DNA of 64,000 bases from Gambelia wislizenii (Eukaryota > Chordata > Lepidosauria > Squamata > Crotaphytidae), in NCBI GenBank assembly GCA_030847615.1, contig JAUMIR010000005.1, positions 170,280,596-170,344,595 on the forward strand, in the 5' to 3' direction. The notes beneath the pieces were generated by a model. That model did not search any database. It saw nothing but the letters and a program-made list of their open reading frames with translations, and was not told the origin of the DNA. The translations under genes and the position numbers were made by a program. This document shows, piece after piece, positions 49,243 through 60,546 of the stretch. Position 1 is the first letter of the stretch. Each line of letters begins with the position of its first letter.

Positions 49243-50440
49243 GCTTGCTCCATCCTCAGTATCACATGTAGAAGAGCTCCACTTTGGTAACCCCTGCTAT
49301 ATAATTTTCTCTTCCTAACAACATTCTGAACAACAAAATGTCTTGCCCACAGTCAAATAAAGTAATTGGCCAGTTGGGGCACAACACCAAGCTTACACCA
49401 GTATGGGGCAGTGGCAGTGCAGCAGGAACAGGAGAAAACAGGAGAAAAAAGGAGAGAGAAGGCCGATTTGTCTTTCATCACCAGAAGGTGAGAGCTCCCA
49501 ACTTTGAGCAGCTTCTTTATTCAATGCCTTGCTTCTAAGTAATTCCTCACACCAGGGTGCCACGGGACAAGTGATTTTCCAAGCCAGACTTCCCAGAATT
49601 CCCTAGCTCTCAGGTCCCATCCACAAGCCAGGTGCTGGAAAAATAAGCTGTTCAACTTATTCCCTCCTGGCAACAAACAGTGACTTTGTCTACCTCCCTA
49701 AGTGCTGCTTTGTGTCCCGGAGGAATATAATTCTTCATTAAGTTTCTTCCTGAAGGAAGCAACAAGTCATTTTAGCAATTTTTTCCCTGCAGCTATAAAG
49801 TCTTTGCAAACCATGCAATTTTCGAAGACTTTTCAGAATAGAGGACTTATTCAGGACTATGTGCTTTACATTTCTCATCTCTCACTCTTTAGCCCTACTA
49901 GACCAGTGATTCTCAACTGGGGAGAGGGCGCCTCCAGAGGTTGTTGGGTTTCAACTCTCAGAACCCCAGCCAGCATGACAAACAGTCAGTGATACTAGGA
50001 ACTGAAGTCCATGAAAACCAGGAGCTTCCCTGATCAAGAAACAGTGTGCTAGACTATTCTCTCTTTATCCCTATCTGCCCAGGTATTTGTTCCTGTCTAC
50101 AATGCATTTAGGAATTATTTGGGCTGATCTTTTGGACTATTCAGCCATATCACTGGCCAGGGTCAATTGAGTTTACTGTCAATTGTAAACTTCATACACT
50201 TAAAAAAAACAAAAACAAAAAACACATCTCCCCACATCACCATCACACCACCAAGTGGTGTTTTACAGGGAGACTCTAGACAGAGGGGATCCAAATTATG
50301 TAGCTAAGGATTTAAGCCACTCACAGATATAGCTAACCATTACAGTGCCCATTAAAAAAAGAGTTAAACCAAATTACATCATTAAAACCACAGCAAAATA
50401 TTTAAAAGAAGAAAATATACCTTAAAGTATTTTATTTTAT
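49243..50440. other. Intergenic, mostly unclassified
   Basis: A hAT-like small MITE fragment at about 49904-50050 begins CAGTGATTCTCAACTGGGGA and contains AACTCTCAGAACCCCAGCCA. Nothing else is recognised. Confidence 0.4.
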
Positions 50441-50835
50441 TTTATTTTAAAGATTAAAAGGTTTTTAAAAACAGCCCGACCCAATCCACACAGCAGCCCC
50501 GATCCTGTTCTTTCAAAAGCCTGCCTGAATAAAAAGGTTTTGGCCTGCCGCCAAAAGGACAGCAGGAGGGGGCCAGTCTGGCCTTCCTGGAGAGGGAGTT
50601 CCAGAGTCTAGGGGCAGCCACTGAAAAGGCCCTCTCTCATGTCCCCACCAACCGCACTTGAGATGGTCGTGGGACTGAGAGAAGGGCCTCTCCCAATGAT
50701 TTCAGGGCCTGGGCGGGTTCATAGAGGGAGATACGGTCTGGCAGATAGCCTGGACCTGAGCCGTATAGGGCTTTATAGGTCATAACCAGCATTTTGATTT
50801 TGTTTTAATGACTTACCAGTGATCAGGCCTTGGAG
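50441..50835 (-). mobile_element. L2/CR1-clade LINE coding fragment
   Basis: The minus strand encodes pieces such as NMLVMTYKALYGSGPGY near 50790-50740, EPAQALKSLG near 50715 and GRPKPFLF near 50540, the same ORF2 C-terminal region seen in plus orientation at 38320-38800. Related weaker fragments lie at 52620-52760, about 56740-56930 and about 62340-62640. Confidence 0.65.
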
Positions 50836-50970
50836 CAGCAGTCCTTGAACACAAAACTTTCAAAGGGAGATTGGAAAGAGAAACATCTCGCAAACCCCAC
50901 TCCTTTGATGGTGGTTTGAACAGAGGCTGAGGCTTCCTGGCACAGTGTTGTTGCTGCTGTGCACCTCCCA

Positions 50971-51193
50971 GGGTGCATTTTCACTGGAAAAATAATGCAG
51001 TTTGACACCACTTTAACTGGCATGTCTGCATCCTCCAGAATCCTAGGATTTGTAGTTTTGTGAGGCACCAGCACTCTTTGGCAGAGAAGGCAAAAGACCT
51101 TGTAAAACTACAAATCCCAGGATTCAATAGGCTGGCACTCCAGCATTTAAGGTAGTGTGAAATAGCATTGTTCCTACACTGTAGATGCAGCCC
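50971..51193. mobile_element. MITE with GGGTGCATTTTCACT ends
   Basis: Left GGGTGCATTTTCACTGGAAA, then ATGCAGTTTGACACCACTTT; right GTAGTGTGAAATAGCATTGT, then TGTAGATGCAGCCC. The centre holds GGATTTGTAGTTTTGTGAGG and the inverse AAACTACAAATCCCAGGATT. Confidence 0.65.
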
Positions 51194-51385
51194 AAGTCAT
51201 TTTGACCCTAAGGCAAACCTAACAAGGGTTTCTTGGCACAATTTTTCAGGGGGGTGCCTTTGCCTTCCTCTGAGGCTAAGAGAATGTGACTTGCCCAAGG
51301 TAGCCCACTGGGTTTCCATGGCTGAGCAGGGATTCAAATCCTGGTCTCAATGCACAACCACTACACCACACTGCTTTCTTACTGG
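51194..51385 (-). mobile_element. tRNA/CORE-type SINE
   Basis: On the minus strand: a GTGTAGTGGTTGTGCATTGA head, GGATTTGAATCCCTGC B-box-like sequence, AACCCAGTGGGCTACCTTGG, then TGTGCCAAGAAACCC. The order tRNA head, CORE-like body, tail is that of MIR-related SINEs. A tail-only copy is at 39305-39425. Confidence 0.65.
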
Positions 51386-51744
51386 CACAGTACACACTGT
51401 AGTGTATTGATTTAGCAGTAGTTGGGAAGTTGACTTCCCAACTACTAAGTGTGGTTCTCATTCCAGCTTTATTAAGTTTCCATTTGTTTGCCCACATTCA
51501 GTCCATTATTGTTGACAGGGACAGTTTAGAACTGAGCTTGAACCAAACAGAATTGTACTTAATCCGCCCCGTACCCGCCCGCTCACTGCAACAGCCTCCA
51601 TCCTCCCCACTACAACCTCTATAAGAGGCTGTTGATCTACTTATAATCCATAATGGCGGTATGCGGATGATCATTCTCCAGGGATATGACTCATGTGATC
51701 CCCCAGAAGCCGTTGGATTGCAAGTCCCAGTGTCCAGCATAGCC

Positions 51745-51955
51745 AAGGGTTATTTATTTATTTTCTTTATATGCTGCCTTTCTCCCAGAGTGAGCCCCAA
51801 GACAGCTCACAAAAGACATCACTTAAAATACATCAAAACAATTTAAAAGCAGGAGGAAAAACAATTTAAAACAAAATCATCACAATTTTAAAAATTTAAA
51901 AAGATTTAAAACATATACAAGTTAAAAAATAAAAGTAAAAACACAACCCAGTAAG

Positions 51956-51958
<3 letters not shown>
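51745..51958 (-). repeat. LINE/SINE 3'-tail-like repeat
   Basis: TTATTTATTTTCTTTATATG, CTGCCTTTCTCCCAGAGTGA and GACAGCTCACAAAAGACATC, followed by A-rich sequence. Similar scraps are at about 1428-1500 and 52845-52960. Confidence 0.45.

Positions 51959-52016
<58 letters not shown>
51959..52016. repeat. (TC)n microsatellite
   Basis: An uninterrupted run of about 29 TC units. Confidence 0.97.
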
Positions 52017-52019
<3 letters not shown>

Positions 52020-53279
52020 TCCTCACCAAGAGAGCCTGTGATGATGGCATGACTGAGGAGATTATCAGATGAGGATGAAAAAAATGTGCCCGTCTCACTA
52101 CATTCTCTCCCGCCCCCTCACGTCCCTATAACAATATAAAAAGAAAAATTTTCAGACTTACCTCTAGCACAATCCTTCCTCCCCCTCAGCAGTCCAGGAA
52201 TGAATGCAGCTCAAATGGAGCAGCATTCACTTCCTGGAATGGAAATCCCAGCCATTCTCATGAGAAGACGATCACGCAGGAAATTCAAAAAAGAAAAAGA
52301 AAAACAAGGGTTAAAAAGTTAAACTAAGCCAAAAACACACTTTAAAAAATACAAGTAACCTGGCATTGTACAAAAGGTGTGCCACTTACCTTGATCTCCC
52401 AATCACACCCAGAAGTGTTTGGCACGGACCTCCCAGTGATGCTGGCATTGCGTGGGGCACCTTTTCACTTGCCCATCATTCCATCATTAGAAACAGAACA
52501 GGCAATCTATCCATGGCTTAAGACATCAATAAAAAGGATTCAAGCCCTTTCTTGATCTCCTGCTGTTTGTGTAACGCCATATTTAGGTTGTTTGATAATC
52601 TCCTGAGAGAAATCCTTCCCCTGAAGATCTTAGAACTCTTGCAGGTTCGTGTGGGGAGATATGGTCTTTCAGATAGTCCGGTGCAAGCCATATAGGGCTT
52701 TATAGATCGTGACCAGCACTTTGAATTGTTCCCGGAAATGAACTAGTAGCCAGTGAAGCTGTTTTAACAAAGGAGGTATATGCTTCCTATAACTAGTCCT
52801 AGTTATCCCCTGAAACCACAGTGCGGTTTACTTAATATGATAGTTATGTATTTATTTGCCACATCTCTACCCCTTCTTCCAGGGATCTCAGGATGGCATG
52901 CAAGACTTTCGTCCTCCCCAATTTATCTTCCTAACAACCCTGTGAAATAGGTCAGACTCAGGTAATGAGAGTGTTCTCAACCACACACCAAACATCCTTA
53001 AACTAAAAAGGGGAAAAGAGGACATTCCCCCAGCTTGTGAGTGAACCTTTACTTGTGATTGCTGGATTGTGGCGGATGCTTTGTCCCATGTCCTGTCTTG
53101 AGCTCTCTGATTTATTCACTATGAACAAAAAGCTGTCTTCTTTTGCATGCCATGATCAGTCCATGTGTTAACCTTGCTCGTAAGTAAGATGCAAGAATCC
53201 CCCTGCTCCATGGTCATGGCAGATGATTACCAGAAGGAGGCGTGGCCACAGGCTGAAATAAAATGCAGCCATGTAACCT
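52017..53279. other. Intergenic, LINE scraps and unclassified DNA
   Basis: 52640-52760 has GTGGGGAGATATGGTCTTTC and ATATAGGGCTTTATAGATCG, then CACTTTGAATTGTTCCCGG, the minus-strand L2/CR1-clade fragment noted at 50441-50835. No gene is recognised in the rest. Confidence 0.45.
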
Positions 53280-53510
53280 GGGACTCATTCACACTATACA
53301 GTTATAGCACTATCATTCCACTTTAACTGCTATGGTTCCTTCCTGTGGAATACCTGGGGTTTGTAGATTGGTGAGGCACTACAGCCTTCTGGCTGAAGAT
53401 TGAAAATACCTCTTCCTAAATTGATGGGCAGTCCCAGGATGCCATAGAATGGAACTATGGCAGTTAAAGTGGAATCATAGCACTATAATTGTGTAATGTG
53501 AATGAGCCCC
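53280..53510. mobile_element. MITE with CTCATTCACACTATA ends, best copy
   Basis: Left GGACTCATTCACACTATACA and inverted right GGGGCTCATTCACATTACAC, continuing to TATAGCACTATCATTCCACT, give terminal repeats of about 50 bp. The middle is a mirrored CTGGGGTTTGTAG/CAGTCCCAGGATG segment. 231 bp, non-coding. Confidence 0.82.
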
Positions 53511-54964
53511 TGTATCAATGAAGATTGGCCTGGAGTTCAGTCCCAAAAGATTACCTTTGTTAGAGCTGATCCACTCCTTCAAAGTAGCTTTCCCCCATAT
53601 GGTGGACAATATAGAGATGCATGAAAACACGACAATATCTCTCCCTTTCCATTGCACCTTTGGGCTTACATGCCATTAAAATTTTGTAACATGAAAGCAC
53701 TGCAAGAAATAAAGCTTGATAAAATAATGCTCTTGGCATGCTGGGTAATAGCGCACAGTGAGGGCTGTGGGGAGCTGCTTTGATGGAATTGGTCCTTAGT
53801 CTCTAGCAGAACAATCACAAATGTTGCAATGCATCCTGGTGAATAACAGGTTTCCTATAAGATTTCCTAGCCAGCTGCCTATTTCATCATATGCATGAAG
53901 TGATTTGAGAAGGCTGAGTTATAATAGAGGATATGTTAGGTTTACTGCAAGGTGAGAACTAAAGATAGCAGATACACACACACCCATATAGTGTGTGGGT
54001 AGGAGTATATTCCATCTGGTAGGCTTCCATCTGGTAAGCCTGTGATATCTATTTGGGCAGACATAATGCGTATAGGTATAGTTTTGGAACAGGCATATGT
54101 TATATAAACCTGTACATTAGCTGGAACATTATATACAAATATCTGACAGTTGTTCACATAAAAACACAAAAGGGGTATATCATCAAAATGGGAAGCAGCT
54201 CCCATTTCTTTTGGGAAATGAACCAACCATCTTTGTTCTTGAACTCTTTGTTACACCTGCTTTTTAAACAGACACCGGCTATTTTCACTCCACTCTGTGG
54301 AAAAATTACTTTTTTTCACTACAACTTCCAGAATTCCCCAGCCAGCATGGCCACTAGTTATTACCAAAAGTTACAAAATACAGTAGTAACTTTAGCAAGC
54401 TCTGTAATGTGCCCCTTCCCCCAATGCTGATGTGTGCATACTTGCTAGATGAAGGCAATATGTCTTATAGCTAATGTAGTTTCTTATGTACCATACTGTA
54501 CATCTGATATAGCTTCTGCCATAATAAATATATTAGTCTTCAAGGTGCACTCCAAAGTCTTTGTTGTGTAACTGGAGTAAAACAGAAAGATTAAATACCT
54601 TTTCTTGCTTCACTTCTAATATCGAACATCCATTCAGCCAGCCAGCCTATTATTGAGTAATGTCAAAATGAATTAAAAGATGCTGGAATGGAGCAGTTTT
54701 CCACATGAGAATTTGTTTCTGTGAAGTCATTTTCCACACTGGATGACTTTGAAAAGCTATTTTTGGACTACAGCTCTCAGATTCCCTTGGCCATATGGCT
54801 ACCATTTGACTGATTCAAGTAGGCTGTCCTGTGCTGGAAAGCTTTGTCACACAAACAGCTCCTGGCTTGGAATGGTTTCCATGTATTTTGTTCCCTGTTC
54901 AAGTTGTTCCTGTACTAATAGTGCAGAGGAGGGCCTGGGCTTGTGAGACATAAGATTGTAAGAA
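53511..54964. other. Intergenic, small palindromic repeat pieces
   Basis: At 54299-54440 GAAAAATTACTTTTTTTCAC and AATTCCCCAGCCAGCATGGC belong to the palindromic repeat family of 19415-19545. The minus frame at 53942-54226 and the plus frame at 54053-54430 have no domain. Confidence 0.4.
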
Positions 54965-55065
54965 GAACCATGCTGGATCAGACCAGGGACCTATCTGGTC
55001 CACGCAGCAGCCAGCCAGTTGCCTATGGGAACCTACCAGCATGAGTGTAACTGCACCTTCTGCCT
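54965..55065 (-). repeat. Interspersed repeat fragment
   Basis: ACCATGCTGGATCAGACCAG and GTTGCCTATGGGAACCTACC are phrases of an interspersed squamate repeat, inverted relative to the piece near 45000. Confidence 0.45.
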
Positions 55066-55069
55066 CCCA

Positions 55070-55242
55070 GGCCTAATTCACACTACACAAATAATCCCTT
55101 TGTAGTTTTACAAGGTATTTAACCTTCTTTACCAAGGAGTGGTGGTGCTTCACCAAACTACAAATCCCAGGATTCCATAGGAAGGAGCCATGGCAAATAA
55201 TTCAGTTTCAAATTGGATTATTTGTGTAGTGTGGATGTACCC
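55070..55242. mobile_element. MITE with CTAATTCACACTACACA ends
   Basis: Left GCCTAATTCACACTACACAA then ATAATCC; right GGATTATTTGTGTAGTGTGG. The middle contains CTACAAATCCCAGGATTCC. Related to 35820-36032 and 53280-53510. Confidence 0.7.
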
Positions 55243-55551
55243 ACAGTCCCCAGCAACAGATGCACAGAGCTTCCTTTGATACTACTGGTCATCCTGACTT
55301 AGTAGCCCATCATTTCTAGCTAGCATAAGACAATTGAGCTTTGATGCGAGGTGCAGCCCAAGCAATATATGGAAGTTGAGATGTTCCCCATTCCTGGCCC
55401 AGGCAGAACTTGGAAAAGTTACTTTTGGGACAACTCCCAGAATTCTCCAGCCCCGTTGCCATGCTTTCCCCCAAATTCCTTCCTTCCATTTAATTTATAT
55501 CCCACCTTTCTCTTGGTATGGGACTGAAAGCATCTTATGACAAATTAAGTA

Positions 55552-55798
55552 CAGTGGCCTTTGGTATCTGCTGGGTTTTGGTTCCAACCCCCCCCCCCCG
55601 TGGATACCTAAATCTGTGGATGTTCAAGTCCCATTATATACAATGGTGTAGGAAAATGGTGTCCCAAGACAAAATGGCAAAATCAAGGTTTGCTTCTTGG
55701 GATTTTTTTCTTGGCGGGGGGAGGGGGGGCGGAATATTTTCAAGCCATGAATGGTGGAATCCATGGATGCCTAACCTGTGGATACCAAGGGCTGACTG
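55552..55798 (+). mobile_element. pogo/Tigger-like MITE, copy 5
   Basis: CAGTGGCCTTTGGTATCTGC at the start, GATACCAAGGGCTGACTG at the end, TA at 55550-55551 and 55799-55800. A run of C (about twelve) and a G-rich patch at 55716-55731 sit inside. Confidence 0.82.
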
Positions 55799-55814
55799 TA
55801 CAGGTAAAGCTGGC

Positions 55815-56637
55815 ATGTTGTCTAGATAGTGGGAAAACTCCTCACAGAATTTGAGGAGAATACTTTTTGTCCCAATGAGATCCCACAGTGATTCATTGTT
55901 TTCAGAAGGAGGGGAGCAAAAAACTGTACAACAAAAGCCTTCATGGCTTTTCCTGAAGTTTTTTTTTTAAAAAATATATATGCAGAAATGTGCATTACTA
56001 CCTGTTTGGACAACCGACTCGCAGTACAGCACATTCAAGAAGCGGAAAGCTGATTGGTTGGACATGTGTGGGTGGTGGGTTTGCCAGTCACAAAGTATAC
56101 GTGCCAGTCACATTGTATACTCATGGGAACATAAGGGCTGCGATCCTACTTCAGGAGATGTAGCTATGAAGCATAATAAGCTCTCATCCACCTCCCAACC
56201 CACCTTTTCCCAAGTGCACCCCCGCCTCCCCACCAAGGCCAAGCCAGCCATTTCCCAGTCAATGGAGAGCAGAGGAACAGCAAACAAGCATCCAGCTATT
56301 TTGGAGTTTTGCGTTAGCAATCATGCACATTTTTGCAGCCATGAGGCAACCAAACAGCTTTTTCAAGTGGAAGATCACACTTCTGCACCTTAGATTTAAA
56401 GTAAAACAAAAACAAAAACCTGTGTAGCAGCGGCAACTTGTGGAGAATAATAATGCGAGTAATTCACTCCTGGGCACCATCTTAATTCACGGGCATGGCT
56501 GTGTGAGATCTTAAAACATGAATAACTTCACATACCAGCAATCTTGCCAAAAAACCATGGAGACAAATTAATGCTGCTGCAATTTTGCATCAAAGCACAG
56601 CAATCCACATTATATCGCCTCTTCTAGACAAACCCCT
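55815..56637 (-). mobile_element. 600-bp MITE family, copy 4, enlarged by an internal segment
   Basis: Left TTGTCTAGATAGTGGGAAAA and right TATATCGCCTCTTCTAGACA then AACCCC. Between them are the inverses of the family phrases (GCTGATTGGTTGGACATGTG near 56050, CTTGCCAAAAAACCATGG near 56545). An additional stretch at about 56107-56305 is shared with 60941-61123. Confidence 0.65.
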
Positions 56638-58449
56638 ATTTGATACAAGTTTTTTTTAAATAAATAGTTCCGTTAAACTATTAAACTAAAACAGTTTAAA
56701 ATATATAACATAGTTTACAAAAAGCATTAAAAAAGAATAAAAGAGCCCATTAAAATATTTTTCTGGCACAATAAGTTAAGAGCCAAAGGCCTACCCAAAT
56801 AAAAAGGTCTCTGTCTGAAGGCAGGAAGAGAGTAGACGGGTCAACCTGGCCTCCTGTGGGAAGGATTTCCCCTCCCTAGGAGCAGCCAGCTAGCAGGCTG
56901 TCTCCCTTGTCCTCACCAAACACAATGACTCTCATCAAGTTTTCTCCAATTAAGCATGGCTGTGCTGATACATCTAGACAGAGCAAATATCTAATTTTAC
57001 AAAACCCAAATGCCCTACTTTTTTCTATGTGAGATTAACATTTGTCATTCTTTGGAACAGATCAAAGGTTTACTTCCACCTGTCCTCTATTCCTCCACAA
57101 GCCATGTTCAGATTGCCTGTCATTTGACTTCCACTTTGGAGGTGTTTGAAGAATGGCAAACTACACACAGCTTAGAAACACATTTCATTGTCCTTGTTCA
57201 CCTTTTCAGAACTTTCTGTAAGAAGGCTTGTCCTCTTACAAATAACACAATGAGAACATGAGACCTCTCTAATTTTTGAAACTTCTGATTTAGATCAGGG
57301 GAAATGAAAGCTTTCCTACTTGCATTCAAATAAAGCTAGATTCCCCCCCCCCCCCACTTTCCAACACTTGACTGATAGCTTTGCTGAGTGGCTCATTCTT
57401 TTCATGAATGACAGAGCTTCTAACCTGGCACTAGTTCTGAAGTATAGTTAATGGCCATGTTGTTTGGAGAGCAAGCAAAGGCTTATTCTTGTAAAGCCAA
57501 GGACTGTTGTAGAAAAAATCTAAACATTACAGCACACTTAAGGTGTTTATTTATTTACAAAATTTTTAAAATTTTTAAAAATGGAATACGTACAGTAAGG
57601 CCTGTGAAAAACACTGTGGGGAGTATTTAGTTGCCAGCCAGTGCTAGTCCACTTGTTAACAGTGACCAAATATTAAACCAAGGGTTCGTCTAGAAGGGGG
57701 GAAAGTTTCTGGAAGTTTTGTTTCCATTCTTTTTGTTCTGATTTTACTTTCATATCTCCAGGTTTGCATCCACACTCTTTCTTGAAATATCATGGATTTC
57801 CCTCACTCCCACCCTCCTTTGTGGTCTTTCTTCATTCCTTCCTAGTGATCACATCTCATAAGAATCCAGGGCAAATACTCTTTAAAATGGAGAGGGCACA
57901 TGGTTAAAAAAAACTCACCATTTGCTGCAGTTTTACCAGAAGAAATGGTGAGTTTCATTACTGCAACAAGTAGGGGGTGTCTGCATGTGCAGCCCTTGCG
58001 GTGCCCAGCACAGCCATTTCCCAGACAGGTCACATGTGTCACTTCTGCTGAAGTCACAGTGAGGTGCCTAGCCATGTGACCATATCCGGGTGCCTTGTTA
58101 CTGGCCTTGGAAGATCTGACCTGTCCAGGGAAGAGAAGTGTTGGTTCATGTGTGGGCCACGGGTGTGAGGACACCCCTCCGTTGCTGCAATGAAAGGGCA
58201 GGTAATGGAGGGGGGACACTGCAGGCCCAGGCCTGGGATACTCCAGCTGGAATTTGGAGTATTCTGGCCAGTGCAGACCAACAAGTGCTAAAGTACTTTA
58301 ACAATATTACTTTAGTTAAATATTATATCATTTTATTTTGATGCAAACATTCCTCTGTTTGTCACTTGGTCTCTGTTGAATCTGTGCCCTGGAAACAATA
58401 GCTGGGTTTACTCTCAGTAGCCATCTTAACTAGTTCTGGGTTTACAGAA
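56638..58449. other. Intergenic, LINE scrap and unclassified DNA
   Basis: 56740-56930 (CAAAGGCCTACCCAAATAAA, TCAACCTGGCCTCCTGTGGG) is another minus-strand L2/CR1-clade fragment. A run of C occurs near 57344. The rest, including frames at 57842-58284, shows no domain. Confidence 0.4.
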
Positions 58450-59690
58450 GTAGAATCATAGAATTGTAGAGTTGGAAGAGACCACAAGGGCCATCCAGTC
58501 CAACCCCCAGCCACACAAGGAATCACGATCAAAGCATCCCTGACAGATGGCCATCCAGCCTCTGTTTAAAGACCTCCAAGGAAGGAGACCCCACCACGCT
58601 CTGAGGGAGTGTGTTCCACTGGCGAACAGCTCTTACTGTCAGAAAGTTCCTCCTAATGTTGAGGTGGAATCTCTGTTCCTGGAGCTTGCATCCATTGCTC
58701 CGTGTTCTAGTCTCTGGAGCAGCAGAAAACAAGCTTGCTCCATCCACAATATGACACCCCTTCAAATACTTAAACAGGGCTATCACATCGCCCCTTAACC
58801 GTCTTTTTTCCAGGCTAAACATACCCAGCTCCCTAAGTCTCTCCTCATAAGGCATGGTTTCCAGACCTTTCACCATTTTAGTTGCCCTCCTCTGGACACA
58901 CTCCAATTTGTCGATATCCTTTTTGAATTGTGGTGCCCAGAACTGGACACAGTATTCTAGGTGAGGCCTGACCAAGGCAGAATAGAGGGGCACTATTACT
59001 TCCCTTGATCTAGACACTATACTTCTATTGATGCAACCCAAAATCGCATTGGCCTTTTTAGCTGCTGCATCACACTGTTGACTCATGTTCAACTTGTGGT
59101 CTACTAGGACTCCTAGATCCCTTTCGCACGTAGTCTCGTTCAGCCAGGTCTCCCCTATCCTGCATCTATGCATTTCATTTTTCCGCCCTAAGTGCAGTAC
59201 TTTACATTTCTCCGTATTGAATTTCATTTTGTTAGCTTTGGCCCAGCTCTCCAGTCTATCCAGGTCATTTTGAATTTTGATCCTGTCCTGTAGGGTATTA
59301 GCTACTGCAAATTTGATAAGTATGCCCCTAATTCCGTCACCCAAGTCATTGATAAAGATGTTGAATAGCACTGGGCCCAGGACAGAACCCTGTGGCACCC
59401 CACTGGTCACCTCTTTCGAAGACGAAGAGGAGCCACTGCTGAGCACCCTTTGGATTTGGCCGGTCAACCAATTACAAATCCATTGAACAGTTAACTTGTC
59501 TAGCCCACATTTTACAAGCTTGTTTGCAAGAATGTCATGGGGAACCTTGTTAAAGGCCTTACTGAAATCAAGGTATGTGATATCCACAGCATTCCCTTCA
59601 TCTACCAACCTGGTGATTTTATATATATAAAAAAAGAGATCAGATTAGTCTGGCATGACTTGTTTCTCTGAAACCCATATTGCTCTGTAC
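58450..59690 (-). mobile_element. CR1 LINE, 5'-truncated, with 359-codon reverse transcriptase frame
   Basis: An open minus-strand frame (59608 to 58529) encodes the second half of CR1 ORF2: DITYLDFSKAFNKVPHD (motif A), WLTGQIQRV, GVPQGSVLGPVLFNIFI (motif B), LGVLVDHKLNMS, LVRPHLEYCVQFW, LECVQRRATKM, RGDVIALFKYLKG, NLLTV-like RNFLTVRAVRQWN, VFKQRLDGHLSGM. Its 3' UTR ends in AGAATCATAGAATTGTAGAG. Upstream, QYGFQRNKSCQTNLISF in another frame shows the element reaches about 59690, with a frameshift at an AT microsatellite (59619-59635). The expected KFADDT motif reads KFAVANT, so the enzyme is dead despite the open frame. Confidence 0.92.
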
Positions 59691-60142
59691 GAGATACTGT
59701 ATGTTTCATTTCAGAAAATACTGGGTTAATTTAAAAAGACTTGGGAAGTAGGGATGAAAAATGCTTAATGCCAGCAGTTTCCAGGAAATACTTCATTATG
59801 AAGAAAATGTAATGTGGATCTCCAAAATAAAATCAGTTTGTACAGGAATAAACCCTGGAACTTTCAGAGACTTTTTTTCTCATTTGGAGAGGCTTTTAGT
59901 TAAAAAACCAACAACCTTAAATGTGCCAAGTTCTCTGTGTCTATTTTTTAAAAAGGAAAACCCCCAAATCAAACTGGTATTTCAGTTCTAATATTTAAGC
60001 AACACAATGTTAGTATTTGTGTAGAATTCCGTTTTACTTAATTCAATAGATTTAATGAGCTGCACAGGATTGGGAATGTTAGGTTACAATTCCACACCCA
60101 CTTATATGAGTACATGAATAAGTTCTACTGAATTTAGTGGTA
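59691..60142. other. Intergenic, unclassified
   Basis: AT-rich with no recognised gene. A MIR/CORE-like scrap (AGTTCTACTGAATTTAGTGG) lies directly before the next MITE. Confidence 0.4.
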
Positions 60143-60546
60143 CAGTAGGACTCCCATATCTGCAGGGGATTGGTTCCAGGGGACCCTGCAGATAACGAAA
60201 TCAACGGATAATAACAAACACCCCATCATCATTTCTGCCTGGGAGTGATCCTGGGGAGCGATCCCTCCCTTCGTCCCCACATCACCATTTCCACTCGGAG
60301 AGTGATCCCAGGGAGCAATCTTGGGGGCAAAGGGAGAAGAGAGGCAGATCTCTCCTCCCCTCCCTTAGTCCATGCGTTGCCATTTCCGCCCCAGGAACGA
60401 TCCTAGGGAGCGATCCTGGGGGCAAAAGGAGAAGAGAGGCAATATCTCTCCTCTTCCCCTTCCTCCCCCATCCACCCCCCCACTGTCACCATCCGCGAAT
60501 AATTGAATCAGCGGATAGCGAATCAGCAGATGGGGGTGTGTTACTG
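60143..60546. mobile_element. pogo-like MITE with internal GC-rich minisatellite
   Basis: CAGTAGGACTCCCATATCTG at the start, AGATGGGGGTGTGTTACTG at the end, TA at 60141-60142 and 60547-60548. The interior repeats GAGCGATCCTGGGGGCAAAA-type units with GGAGAAGAGAGGCA and CCATTTCC(G/A)C(C/T)C segments, two full copies and a partial one at 60225-60475. Confidence 0.75.
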
